NCBI GenBank assembly: GCA_947478725.1
Contig: CANJWZ010000039.1
Location: forward strand, 1-40,362
Direction of reading: 5' to 3'
From: Comamonadaceae bacterium
Lineage (GTDB): Bacteria; Pseudomonadota; Gammaproteobacteria; Burkholderiales; Burkholderiaceae_C
DNA: 40,362 bases
Below the pieces are notes generated by a model that saw only the letters and a program-made list of their open reading frames with translations, made no database searches and had not been told where the DNA came from. This document shows, piece by piece, positions 29,339-37,373 of this stretch (positions are counted from its first letter, which is position 1; each line of letters begins with the position of its first letter). Both the position numbers and the translations under genes were made by a program.

Positions 29339-30475
29339 ATGCCATCGTCCCAAGCTCAAAAATCAATCAACCAGGCCATGTTCAAAGCCACCAAGCTCGC
29401 CGGCGTGGGCAAGCTGCTGGACGCCACCCGCCTGATACAACGCACCTTGTTTGGGGCCGAGCCATCTGCGGCACCTAAATCCACACCCACACCCTTCCAA
29501 GCCAAGCCGGACGCGAACGACCCGCCCGCCGTCATCATCTTGCCAGCGGCCGACGGGTATCAACCGACGCCTGCCGCCAAACCGGGCCGCGAAGCCAGCT
29601 TTAGCAAGCACGCCTTCGCCTTTGAAGGCGACAACTACCCCTACCGCCTGTACATTCCGGCAGCCACTGGCGACGCCGTGGACGAGCTGATGCCGCTGGT
29701 GGTGCTGCTGCACGGCTGCAAGCAGGACGCGCTGGACTTTGCCAATGGCACCGCCATGAACACGCTGGCAAGCACGCACAACGCCATGGTGCTGTACCCC
29801 GAGCAAACCACCAGCGGCAATGCCATGCGCTGCTGGAACTGGTTTGACCCCAGCCACCAGCAGGCCGGCCGCGGCGAGCCCGGCATGATTGCCGCACTGA
29901 CGCAAAAAATCATCGACCAATACAGCGCCGACCCAGCCCGCTTGTACGTCGCCGGCCTGTCAGCAGGCGGGGCCATGGCCGCCGTGGTGGCTGGCCTGTA
30001 CCCGAACCTGTTTGCCGCGGTTGGCGTGCATTCAGGCCTGGCCGCAGGTGCCGCGCAAGACGTGATGTCAGCCTTCAGCGCCATGCGCTCGGGTGCCAAA
30101 GGCCACGAAACATCGGCCCTGCCAACCATCGTCTTTCATGGCACGGCAGACACCACCGTCAACCCCGACAACAGCGAGTTCATCACCGACGCTGCACTGG
30201 TCGCACTCAAAGCGTCCGGCCTGAGCCTGACCAAAACCAAAAGCAACATGGAAAGCTGCAGCATACCCGGCAAGCCCGAGCACGCAGAACGCACCGTTTA
30301 CAGCAACGCCAGCGGCACGCCGTTTGTTGAAAGCTGGCGCGTCATGGCCGGCCCCCACGCCTGGTCAGGCGGCAACGCCCAAGGCAGCTATACCGACCCC
30401 GACGGCCCCGATGCATCAGGCGCGATGCTGGCGTTTTTCTTGCGGCATGAGAAGGTGCGGGCGGAGGCAACCTGA
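29339..30475 (+). CDS. PHB-depolymerase-family esterase (alpha/beta hydrolase)
   Basis: This is a serine esterase of the polyhydroxybutyrate depolymerase/feruloyl esterase type, 378 residues from ATG 29339 (CAGGA upstream). The order of elements is: an N-terminal region of about 90 residues with KLAGVGKLLDATRLIQRTLFG, typical of this group; the oxyanion segment VVLLHGCKQDALDF; nucleophile Ser208 in AGLSAGGAM; Asp271 in FHGTADTTVN; His340 in GPHAWSGG. No clear signal peptide is seen, so it may be intracellular. Substrate could be PHB oligomers or another polyester; sequence alone does not decide. It is divergent from a TetR gene. Confidence 0.88.
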   Translation: MPSSQAQKSINQAMFKATKLAGVGKLLDATRLIQRTLFGAEPSAAPKSTPTPFQAKPDANDPPAVIILPAADGYQPTPAAKPGREASFSKHAFAFEGDNYPYRLYIPAATGDAVDELMPLVVLLHGCKQDALDFANGTAMNTLASTHNAMVLYPEQTTSGNAMRCWNWFDPSHQQAGRGEPGMIAALTQKIIDQYSADPARLYVAGLSAGGAMAAVVAGLYPNLFAAVGVHSGLAAGAAQDVMSAFSAMRSGAKGHETSALPTIVFHGTADTTVNPDNSEFITDAALVALKASGLSLTKTKSNMESCSIPGKPEHAERTVYSNASGTPFVESWRVMAGPHAWSGGNAQGSYTDPDGPDASGAMLAFFLRHEKVRAEAT

Positions 30476-30568
30476 CAGCTTGAGTTTTATTCACCATGGC
30501 AATCGAACACGCGATGTCCGATTGTTAGGTTGATCATGCGGTCAATAGGTGCTTGTCAGCCCAGGCTT

Positions 30569-30586
30569 GCTATAACTTCAGGAGCT
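30569..30586 (-). repeat. Dispersed 18-bp hairpin repeat, copy 5
   Basis: On the minus strand it reads AGCTCCTGAAGTTATAGC. It lies left of the toxin-antitoxin/HNH patch, inverted relative to copy 6. Confidence 0.6.
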
Positions 30587-30662
30587 GCCCGCGCCCGTAC
30601 TTTGTGGGCCTAGAGGCATATTTGACACCTGAAAATCGGCTAAAACGACTGTTTTGACGCCC

Positions 30663-31049
30663 TTACGCCGGCATCAACGATACATTGGCCTGCAACTCAT
30701 CCCAAGGCGCCGCCAGCTTGCGGCCATCGCGCACCAGCAGGCCCACCGATTGCAACGTGGTCACGTCTTGATGCACATTCTTGTAGTCTCGGCCCAAGGC
30801 TTTAGCCAGCGCACGCACATTGTCAGCCCCGTGCTTGCGCACATGGCGCAGCAAATCCAGCCGGCGCGGAGACAGGGTTTCAAACATCGTTTGCACGTCT
30901 AAGAAGGTGATGTGCGTCTGGTTGTTGGCCGCACCCGCTTCGGCCTGCTTCCACGCGCTAACAAAGCGCTTGCCCATGTCCGCCAAGCTGCCCACGTTGA
31001 CCTGGACCTTAGGGGCGGCGCCAAGAGTGGGGTTAGGGTTGAGGTTCAT
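30663..31049 (-). CDS. tumA: TumA-type antitoxin / winged-helix regulator
   Basis: This is a 128-residue DNA-binding protein that accompanies TumE toxins. The C-terminal half is a MarR-like winged helix: LSPRRLDLLRHVRKHGADNV (59-78), then RALAKALGRDYKNVHQDVTT (79-98), followed by a short wing QSVGLLVRDGRK. Its start overlaps the end of the toxin gene by 17 bp, so the two are one operon with the toxin first. Autoregulation is expected from the family but not shown. Confidence 0.78.
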   Translation of the reverse strand: MNLNPNPTLGAAPKVQVNVGSLADMGKRFVSAWKQAEAGAANNQTHITFLDVQTMFETLSPRRLDLLRHVRKHGADNVRALAKALGRDYKNVHQDVTTLQSVGLLVRDGRKLAAPWDELQANVSLMPA

Positions 31050-31326
31050 TTTTCATACTTTCGACATCTTGCAGAAAATCGGTAATCAGTTTTTCGACCG
31101 ACTCAAACTTGTAGCGCAGCTCGAGCGTACCAAGGTGCTTGTGGTCACCCTTGCCGCGCTCGTTGTCATAGCCAACAACGCGTTGGCCGTCATAGCCATA
31201 AAACAGGCTGTACTTCAAGCCATGAGGTCGCTCCAACGTGGCGCGAGGCAATTGCCATATCGTCATTTCTACAACTGCACCGTCAGGTAAAAGGGCTTTG
31301 TCGTAGAAAATCCGTGCTGCTTTCAT
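31033..31326 (-). CDS. tumE: TumE-family toxin
   Basis: This is a 97-residue protein of the TumE (DUF6516) toxin family. Family features are an N-terminal strand pair with LPDGAVVEMTIWQLP (13-27), then LKYSLFYGY and the conserved VVGYDNERGKGDHKHLG, ending in a helix FESVEKLITDFLQDVE. The YDNERGKGDH segment is the hallmark. The cellular target of TumE is not something I can state from sequence. It is coupled to the downstream antitoxin gene. Confidence 0.8.
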   Translation of the reverse strand: MKAARIFYDKALLPDGAVVEMTIWQLPRATLERPHGLKYSLFYGYDGQRVVGYDNERGKGDHKHLGTLELRYKFESVEKLITDFLQDVESMKNEPQP

Positions 31327-31555
31327 ATGGTTACTTTAACCATCATAAATTAGGGTGTCAAGCGCCATAAACAAGAAGTCCAGGCGCGCCGCTTCAAAGC
31401 CAATAGCAACCGCATCGGGGCAGACCGCCGCACTGATTGCCGACATCGCAGCCAGCCGAGATGCGCGGCGACAGTGGCCAGCGCATCATGCGAGAGCTGC
31501 GACATGCGACTGCGCCGAGCTGCGATGCTTTGCTGCTTCAAGATGCGGCCAGCAG

Positions 31556-31930
31556 TTATTTTGAATTAGCACCTTGTATGGCCAACGTCTTGCGGAGCGT
31601 GCTCAGACGACGTTTAAGGCCCATTGCAGTTAAAGACTTCAGGTCGTGATGAACCCGGAATTGCACGTCAGCCCAATCGTGCGGAACTTCCGTCAGCATG
31701 TAGCAAACGCGGTTCACAAAGTGGATGCCCGGTACGATCCATTGGTCTGGACCTTCGCCTCCATCAAGGACTGACCAGACGTACTCAGTTGGGTAACTTC
31801 TTACCAACTGTAGATCGTGGCCGTAAGTCTCTAGGCCAAGGCCGCCCCAAATATCAAACTCGGACTTGTCATGCCGAAATGGGCGAAAGTGTTCGTAAAA
31901 AACATCTTCGTGAAAGGTCTTCAGGGACAT
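31556..31930 (-). CDS. Hypothetical protein, third gene behind the HNH nuclease
   Basis: This 124-residue soluble protein belongs to no family I can name. It is rich in aromatic residues (FHEDVFYEHFRPFRHDKSEF, IWGGLGLETYG), with GEGPDQWIVPGIHFVNRVCY in the middle. No membrane segment or signal peptide is seen. It begins 3 bp after the stop of the preceding small gene, so co-translation is likely. Base composition is more AT-rich than the flanking core genes, suggesting an acquired segment. An immunity or accessory role for the neighbouring nuclease is possible but unproven. Confidence 0.7.
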   Translation of the reverse strand: MSLKTFHEDVFYEHFRPFRHDKSEFDIWGGLGLETYGHDLQLVRSYPTEYVWSVLDGGEGPDQWIVPGIHFVNRVCYMLTEVPHDWADVQFRVHHDLKSLTAMGLKRRLSTLRKTLAIQGANSK

Positions 31931-31933
31931 GAT

Positions 31934-32296
31934 TTAGACGCCCCAATGCGGTGAAAGATTCTGGTTCCAAACTTCAACGCTCTTGATCTTTTTAGCCAAG
32001 CTTTTTACCGTATCAAAAATCGGCAGCGTCAAGTCAGCAGCAGTCGCTGTTCTTAACTCTTCAAACGTATGCCATACGTGGTCATCTTCTGTAGCGCCAT
32101 CGCTGAACGCCCACAGCTCCGCGTAAAGCGGGGGAATGCCAAGCTGTTCTGCAATGAAAAACTCGCCCGACTCAAAGTGTTGTCGCCAAGTTTCAACATC
32201 GGCCGCAGAAGCTGTACCTTTGAGCAACAGCAGCCCAAACGCTTTGTAATTTGACGCGTCTCGATACAGATAGCTAAACATGCTGAACGTTGTCAC
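31934..32296 (-). CDS. Hypothetical acidic protein, second gene behind the HNH nuclease
   Basis: This 120-residue acidic, soluble protein is not of a family I can name. Visible patterns are FSYLYRDASNYKAFG (6-20), FESGEFFIAEQLGIPPLYAE (41-60) and GATEDDHVWHTFEEL (67-81). The many acidic residues would suit binding to a basic partner such as a nuclease, but that is speculation. It is 9 bp downstream of the HNH gene and 3 bp upstream of the next small gene, making a three-gene unit. Confidence 0.72.
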   Translation of the reverse strand: MTTFSMFSYLYRDASNYKAFGLLLLKGTASAADVETWRQHFESGEFFIAEQLGIPPLYAELWAFSDGATEDDHVWHTFEELRTATAADLTLPIFDTVKSLAKKIKSVEVWNQNLSPHWGV

Positions 32297-32305
32297 TTGT
32301 TTTGC

Positions 32306-33094
32306 CTAGACTGAATCAGCGCCCAAAAATATCTCGGCTCGATGCCGCGCCAAAAATGCAGGTTCAGGTCGAAAGCGATCAGGCACTTCTATTTGATGGT
32401 TTTGAAGCGGCAGAAATGTGGCTTTAATGAACGGCTCATCCCTTGCTGCAAGCTCACTCGACAGCACAACGCGCAAATCATCGGTCAATGAAATCAATCC
32501 CTTGTCAAAGGCTCTGTCGTGTATCGCGGACAAACACAGCCCGTTGCTTGGATTCAGCCGATTCGCTTTGTCACGACTCCAAGGAACGATGTGACTGGCA
32601 ATCAACAGCCGCGGTTCAGCCAGCCCAGACATGCAGCAACGGCCACGGTAAGTGCTCAACACAGCGCGACGAAAAAAATGCTGCTTAATTCTTTGCGCCG
32701 TCAAAACTTGCCTCGTCTCTGCGGTGAAGTCTTTGGGTAAAAATGCGTCGTCTTCCGGTAGTGACTCCTCTGGCTCTTCGACTTGTGCGCTGTACTGACG
32801 CATCAGTTGGTGGCACTCCAATGCAAGCCGTTCCCAATCTGCGTGAAATTCACCCCACACAACACGGTCTAGTGCTGATGCATTTCCAAGCCCCGCCTTG
32901 CCAGCGCTTGTGACGGCTGGGTCGATGCTGGCAATGTTCAACATCTTCATCGCCACAGCATCTGAAGTTCGCCCGATTATTTTTGCCAACGCGATGATTT
33001 CTGGATTGCGCCCATAGATTCGGCCATAGGGCAGTTGGCAATACAAATGAAATGCCAGCTTGACTTGCTCTTTTGTCCAAAGTCCATTTGCCAT
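32306..33094 (-). CDS. HNH endonuclease (HNH_2-like) with N-terminal extension
   Basis: This is a 262-residue putative nuclease. The C-terminal HNH domain has YRGRCCMSGL (149-158), ASHIVPWS (166-173, His168), LNPSNGLCLS (180-189) and the catalytic IHDRAFDKGLISL (191-203), the layout of the HNH_2 group found in restriction and other defence-like nucleases. The N-terminal half (about 1-60), with a short helical pattern IIALAKIIGRTSDAVAMKML, could be DNA-binding. GGGACGG precedes the ATG. It heads a three-gene unit with two small uncharacterised proteins, next to a TumE/TumA pair. Whether it cuts foreign or host DNA is unknown. Confidence 0.85.
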   Translation of the reverse strand: MANGLWTKEQVKLAFHLYCQLPYGRIYGRNPEIIALAKIIGRTSDAVAMKMLNIASIDPAVTSAGKAGLGNASALDRVVWGEFHADWERLALECHQLMRQYSAQVEEPEESLPEDDAFLPKDFTAETRQVLTAQRIKQHFFRRAVLSTYRGRCCMSGLAEPRLLIASHIVPWSRDKANRLNPSNGLCLSAIHDRAFDKGLISLTDDLRVVLSSELAARDEPFIKATFLPLQNHQIEVPDRFRPEPAFLARHRAEIFLGADSV

Positions 33095-33292
33095 TTTTCC
33101 GTCCCTGTTAATTGATCTGTGATGCTGCTGATCTGGTTAGCAATTGAAAAGAATAATCGCCAAAGGGGGCCTGACGACCCAGGGCTTTACCTGGGTCGAA
33201 AACGGCTTATTCAGCTTTGAATACTCATGTGTCGCACCGCAGCCATTTTCAGGTGCTTTTTACGCCGCATCCCAATGAATACTTGGGCAAGC

Positions 33293-33310
33293 AGCTCCTG
33301 ATTCAATAGC
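33293..33310 (+). repeat. Dispersed 18-bp hairpin repeat, copy 6
   Basis: AGCTCCTGATTCAATAGC. It lies right of the HNH unit, inverted relative to copy 5 at 30569, and 10 bp beyond the stop of the MNT gene. Confidence 0.7.
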
Positions 33311-33320
33311 GTTTTTCAGG

Positions 33321-33647
33321 TCAGTGCTGCAGCTCAACCATGCCGTGCTTAACCACCATGGCTTTGAACTCGCTGTCTGCGCGGTTCCAGTCGACCACAT
33401 CGACGCAGATTGGCAGGTCTGAGTCTTCAAACGCGATTTTCAGGCGGCTGATGGTGCGCAGGGTGAGTGGCTCTGGCTGGATGATGGCCAGGTCAAGGTC
33501 AGAATACTTGCGGGGTGTGCCAGCCGCCCGTGAGCCGAAAGCCAGCACGCGGGCATGCGGCACGTGGTCGCTCAGGATAGCCTTCACCAGACTCAAGTGT
33601 GCAGGCGCAAGATGAAGGCTTGCATTGAGTGATGCCGTGTTACTCAT
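33321..33647 (-). CDS. MNT-type nucleotidyltransferase domain protein
   Basis: This is a 108-residue minimal nucleotidyltransferase. The active-site pattern is complete: LAFGSRAAGTPRKYSDLDLA (35-54), that is GS followed by the DxD pair Asp50/Asp52, with a third acidic residue likely in CVDVVDW. MNT proteins usually work as antitoxins that modify a HEPN toxin encoded beside them; no HEPN gene is seen on either side. The frame stays open to 33872, but the added residues are low-complexity and overlap the neighbouring ligase gene, so ATG 33647 is preferred. Confidence 0.82.
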   Translation of the reverse strand: MSNTASLNASLHLAPAHLSLVKAILSDHVPHARVLAFGSRAAGTPRKYSDLDLAIIQPEPLTLRTISRLKIAFEDSDLPICVDVVDWNRADSEFKAMVVKHGMVELQH

Positions 33648-33751
33648 CGATGGACTGTGCCTTGTTTGCTGAACGTTTTGCGCGTCGTGTTGTTGCTGGC
33701 TGCTTGGGCTGTTGAGTCCAATGTACACGCCGCTACCCCAGGCCGCCCCCT

Positions 33752-35314
33752 CTAAGTCTGCACCCACTGCCGAATGAGTTTCTTGTCCGTCTTGTTGACC
33801 GACGTCTTGGGCAGGGCGGGGCGCTGCTCGATCTGGGCAGGCACCTTGTAGCGGGCCAGATGGAGGCGGCAATGGTCGTCCATCGCCTGTGCGTCCAGAA
33901 CAGCCCCGTCACGCAACACCACAAAGGCCCGCAGCACCTCGCCTCGGTAGGCGTCTGGCTGGCCCACCACCGCAGCGTCGATCACGTCGGGGTGCGTGAA
34001 CAAGACTTCTTCGACTTCGCGCGGGTAGACGTTGTAACCGCTGACGATCACCAGGTCTTTTTTGCGGTCACGAATGTAGAGGTAGCCGTCCGCGTCAAAC
34101 TCGCCAATGTCGCCGGTGTAGAGCCAGCCGCCGCGCAGCGATTCGGCCGTCTCGGTGGGCAGGCCGTGGTAGCCGTCCATCACTTGTGGGCCCCGCGCGC
34201 GTATTTCGCCTTGCTCGCCGGGGGGCAGAACCCTGAGCCCGGTCTCCAGGTCAACCACCTGCACTTCGGTCTGTGCCAGCACCACGCCGACGGAAGCGAT
34301 CTTGACTGGCCCGCTGGACGGGTTGAAGGTCAAGACCGGGCCGGCTTCGGTCTGTCCGTAGCCCTCGTAAATGTTGGCACCGGTGGCCTCTTGCCAGCGC
34401 CGCATGATGTCGGCTTGCAAGGCGGCCGAACCCGAGTAGCACGTATGAACCGAGCGCCAGTCGCTGCTTGCAAAAGCGTTGCAGGCCAACAGGCCCGTGA
34501 AGATGGTGGGGCTACCCGGAAAAATAGTGATGCCGTAAGCCGCAATCGCCTCCAGCACACGCTCGGGGTGGTAGCCCGGCAGCACCACCAGCGTGCTGCC
34601 CGAATAGCCGCACAAAAACAGGCCCATGGCCATGGCATAAGAATGAAACAGCGGCATCACGCACAGAACACGTTCGCTGCCGCGGCCCACGGGGAGCACG
34701 CTCTCGCGTTGGGACACATTGGTGGCAATAGCCCGGTGACTCAGGTGCACGCCTTTGGGAAAGCCTGACGAGCCGCCGGTGTACTGCAAGATCGCCAGCG
34801 CCTGCGCGGCTGGGTACATGGCTTCAAGTGTGTTGCCCTGCAAGTCGCGGCACCACGCCGGTAACTGCTGCAAGATCTGGCTGCTTGAAATGATCACGCA
34901 GCCCGGCAACTCGCTGGCCAGCAGACTGACCTTGTCGAGCAAGGCATCGTCGACCAGCAACAGCGCTGGCGCCGAGTCCTTCAGCATATAGGCCAGCTCG
35001 CGCGCCGTGTACTGGGCGTTCAGCGGGACATGTTGCGCGCCAGCCGCGGCCACCGCATAAGGCGCAATACAAGCGGTCAGCGAATTGGGCAACAGGGTGG
35101 CCACGCGTTGGCCGGCGGCACCGGACAGCGCCAGCCAGCGCGCCAGCCCCAGGACGCAGGCGCGCAGTTCGTTGTAGCTCAGGCTTTGCCCGTCAACCAC
35201 AAGCGCCGCTTGCGCGCCCCATTCGTTGCTGGTGTGGTCCAGCATGCTGACGATGCTGCTGTGTAGCCGCGGCATGACCGCAGGCGCTCTCGCTTGACCG
35301 GCGACAGGACTCAT
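33752..35314 (-). CDS. AMP-forming acyl-CoA ligase (class I adenylate-forming)
   Basis: This enzyme activates a carboxylic acid to an acyl-adenylate and then an acyl-CoA. The 520-residue protein has the P-loop YTGGSSGFPKGV (178-189), the core motif YEGYGQTEAGP, hinge-proximal YTGDIGEFDADGYLYIRDRK with KKDLVIVSGYNVYPREVEE, and the C-terminal catalytic lysine region KTSVNKTDKK (503-512). Substrate specificity cannot be read from sequence; medium- or long-chain acids are plausible. Its ATG overlaps the thiolase stop (ATGA), making it the last gene of a tightly coupled operon. Confidence 0.9.
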   Translation of the reverse strand: MSPVAGQARAPAVMPRLHSSIVSMLDHTSNEWGAQAALVVDGQSLSYNELRACVLGLARWLALSGAAGQRVATLLPNSLTACIAPYAVAAAGAQHVPLNAQYTARELAYMLKDSAPALLLVDDALLDKVSLLASELPGCVIISSSQILQQLPAWCRDLQGNTLEAMYPAAQALAILQYTGGSSGFPKGVHLSHRAIATNVSQRESVLPVGRGSERVLCVMPLFHSYAMAMGLFLCGYSGSTLVVLPGYHPERVLEAIAAYGITIFPGSPTIFTGLLACNAFASSDWRSVHTCYSGSAALQADIMRRWQEATGANIYEGYGQTEAGPVLTFNPSSGPVKIASVGVVLAQTEVQVVDLETGLRVLPPGEQGEIRARGPQVMDGYHGLPTETAESLRGGWLYTGDIGEFDADGYLYIRDRKKDLVIVSGYNVYPREVEEVLFTHPDVIDAAVVGQPDAYRGEVLRAFVVLRDGAVLDAQAMDDHCRLHLARYKVPAQIEQRPALPKTSVNKTDKKLIRQWVQT

Positions 35315-36576
35315 GCCGATGCGTCGTCAACGCGAATGATCGCGGTCATGGCGCTGTCGCCTGCCGCACACCCGGTGAACAAGCCGATGCCGCCGCCTTG
35401 CAGCACCATCTGCTCGATCAGCTCGATCAGGCTGCGCAGTCCGGTCGGGCCTTGCGGATGGCCCCACACCAACGAGCAGCCGTATTGGTTGATTTTTTCG
35501 ACCGGGAATGCCATGTCACGGGCAAACACGATGTCGTTGACCACAAAGGGGTTGTGCATCTTCACATGCGTGATGTCACGCATCGTCAGTCCGGCGTTTT
35601 TCAGGGCGGCGCGGCTGGCCGGCACCGGTGCCATCGGCATGTGTGCTTTTTGGGTACGGGCCTGGCCCACGCCCAGAATTTCAATGCGTATCTCGGGCCG
35701 GGTTGACACCGAACGGGCCAGGGCTTGCGAGCAGACAAACATGGCCGCGTTGCCGTCGGCCGGGTGCGTCTGGCCGCCATAGGTGATGGTGCCGCCTTCA
35801 ATCACCGGGTGCAGGGCGGCCAGCCCGGCGGCGGTGGTGCTGTGCAGGCCTTCATCGCCGGTCAGGCTGCCCTTGATTTTTTTGAACTTGGCGTCGGGAA
35901 TTTCAAACGGCAAGCTCATGTAGCGCTTTTGAAATGCGTGGTCGTTGGCGGTCGCGGCCGCGTACTGCTCGTAGCGCATCAGCGTGACCTCGTTTTGTTC
36001 GGCCGTGCTGATGCTGTACAAGCGTGCCACGTTTTCACCGGTCTCGACCATGGCAACGCGGGCAAACGGGTCTGCGCGAAAGTTGTCCAGCACCCAGTTT
36101 TCCTGGCTGCCGCTGCCGCCCGGTCCCTGTGGGTTGGGGTAGTACAGCTGCGGGCCGTTGCTCACCCGGTCGGCGGTCAGCAACAAGACGCAGTCGGCCC
36201 GCCCGCCAGTGACCTCATCCGCTGCGATGGACAAGCACCGTGCCGACGTGGCGCAGGCCTGCGAAATGGTCGGGCCCGCAACCGATTCGAGCCCCATCAG
36301 GCCGGTGGCCCAGGGCAGACCATAAAAGCTGCCTTGCTGAGGTATCGACATGCCCAGCACACCCGAATCAATCGGCAAGCCCAGCAGACCTCGACGTGTC
36401 ATTTCTCGCCCAGCATTCCAGGCGGCGAACTCAAGGCTGTGCAGATGCGCCAGCGACCCCTGCCAGCGCGCAAAGGGCGTCGACCAGTACTGGCCGTAAG
36501 GAATGAATGCAGCGCGGCGGGCTGGGCTGCCCGGGTGTACTGCTGAAGGTTGGGCCGTCGCCGTTGAAGCCGTCAT
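35311..36576 (-). CDS. Thiolase-family protein (acetyl-CoA C-acyltransferase)
   Basis: Thiolases cleave 3-ketoacyl-CoA with CoA to acetyl-CoA and a shortened acyl-CoA. All expected active-site residues are visible in the 421-residue protein: acylated Cys108 (SQACATSARC), His341 (MHNPFVVND), His373 (WGHPQGPTG) and Cys403 (LFTGCAAGDSA). The middle region (YPNPQGPGGSGSQENW and neighbours) is longer and unlike FadA, so it probably serves a specialised pathway. The gene overlaps its neighbours by 4 bp on both sides. Confidence 0.88.
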   Translation of the reverse strand: MTASTATAQPSAVHPGSPARRAAFIPYGQYWSTPFARWQGSLAHLHSLEFAAWNAGREMTRRGLLGLPIDSGVLGMSIPQQGSFYGLPWATGLMGLESVAGPTISQACATSARCLSIAADEVTGGRADCVLLLTADRVSNGPQLYYPNPQGPGGSGSQENWVLDNFRADPFARVAMVETGENVARLYSISTAEQNEVTLMRYEQYAAATANDHAFQKRYMSLPFEIPDAKFKKIKGSLTGDEGLHSTTAAGLAALHPVIEGGTITYGGQTHPADGNAAMFVCSQALARSVSTRPEIRIEILGVGQARTQKAHMPMAPVPASRAALKNAGLTMRDITHVKMHNPFVVNDIVFARDMAFPVEKINQYGCSLVWGHPQGPTGLRSLIELIEQMVLQGGGIGLFTGCAAGDSAMTAIIRVDDASA

Positions 36577-37373
36577 GTCAAACCCCTCAAAAAGTCCAGT
36601 ACGGCCCGGGCAAAAGGCTCGGGCAGCTGGTCGGGCAAGGGCACCATGCCGCCTGCAATGTCAACGATGCATGCCTGCGTCAGCAGCTGCTGGAGCTCGT
36701 GCGCATGCGGCGACGCATAAGGGTCTTGTGGCGCGCGAATGATCAGTGCCGGCTGCCGCACCAGATGAATGCGGTCCTCCATGCGGTAGCTGGCCACGGC
36801 ACGGTGGCCGTCTTCGAGTTGACCGCTGGCCTTGAGTGCGTCCAGCACAAAGGCCTGCAACAGCTCGGGCCGGTCGGCCGGGTAAAAGCCCTGGCGGCGT
36901 TGCCAAAGTGCCGTCAGGTGACTGCCGTCAGCACTCGGTTCGACGTGGTCAATCGGCGGGCTGTTGGCGCGGGCCTGACGAAACGCCGCACCGGTGTAAG
37001 GGGTCGATGACAGCACGACGGAGCGAACCCTGTCGGGAAAGGACGCCGCCAGCTCCACCGCAATCACGCCACCGGTGTGGTGGCCCACCACATCGGCCTG
37101 CTGAAGGCCCAGGCTGTCCAGCAGCTCGCAAGCGACCCGGGCCCATTGCTCGATGCTCGCCGGCACATCGCCTGCGCACGAGTCACCAAAGCCGGCTGTG
37201 TCCATGGCTATGGCGCGGCGTTCGGCGCCGATCAGGGGCAGCACGCTGCGGTATTCGGCGTAGCTGCGGGGCGACTGATGCAAGAGCAAGACAGCGGGCG
37301 CATTGCGATCGCCGCACTCGGCGTAGTGAACCTGGCCGACCGACAGGTCGGCGAAAGCGCGCTTTAAGCTCAT
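36573..37373 (-). CDS. Alpha/beta-hydrolase-fold protein without the usual catalytic Ser and His
   Basis: This 266-residue protein has the alpha/beta hydrolase fold: VLLLHQSPRSYAEYRSVLP (28-46) at the oxyanion position, MDTAGFGDS, and the nucleophile elbow VVGHHTGGVIAVELA (95-109). The elbow reads G-H-H-T-G, so His99 replaces the nucleophilic Ser. At the position of the catalytic His the sequence is GGMVPLPDQLP (Met243). The acid Asp217 (RAPQDPY) is retained. It may be a hydrolase with altered chemistry, a cofactor-free lyase or oxygenase, or a non-catalytic protein. It overlaps genes for a hydroxyacyl-CoA dehydrogenase and a thiolase by 4 bp each, implying a step in the same pathway. Confidence 0.82.
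   Translation of the reverse strand: MSLKRAFADLSVGQVHYAECGDRNAPAVLLLHQSPRSYAEYRSVLPLIGAERRAIAMDTAGFGDSCAGDVPASIEQWARVACELLDSLGLQQADVVGHHTGGVIAVELAASFPDRVRSVVLSSTPYTGAAFRQARANSPPIDHVEPSADGSHLTALWQRRQGFYPADRPELLQAFVLDALKASGQLEDGHRAVASYRMEDRIHLVRQPALIIRAPQDPYASPHAHELQQLLTQACIVDIAGGMVPLPDQLPEPFARAVLDFLRGLT

Noticed and set aside
31327..31555. Possible gene remnant between the toxin gene and the HNH unit
   Set aside because: Short frames exist on both strands, but none shows a start with a ribosome-binding site or any recognisable motif.
33648..33872. Extended N-terminus of the MNT protein
   Set aside because: The extension is low-complexity, overlaps the neighbouring ligase gene and precedes a good internal ATG that gives a normal MNT length.
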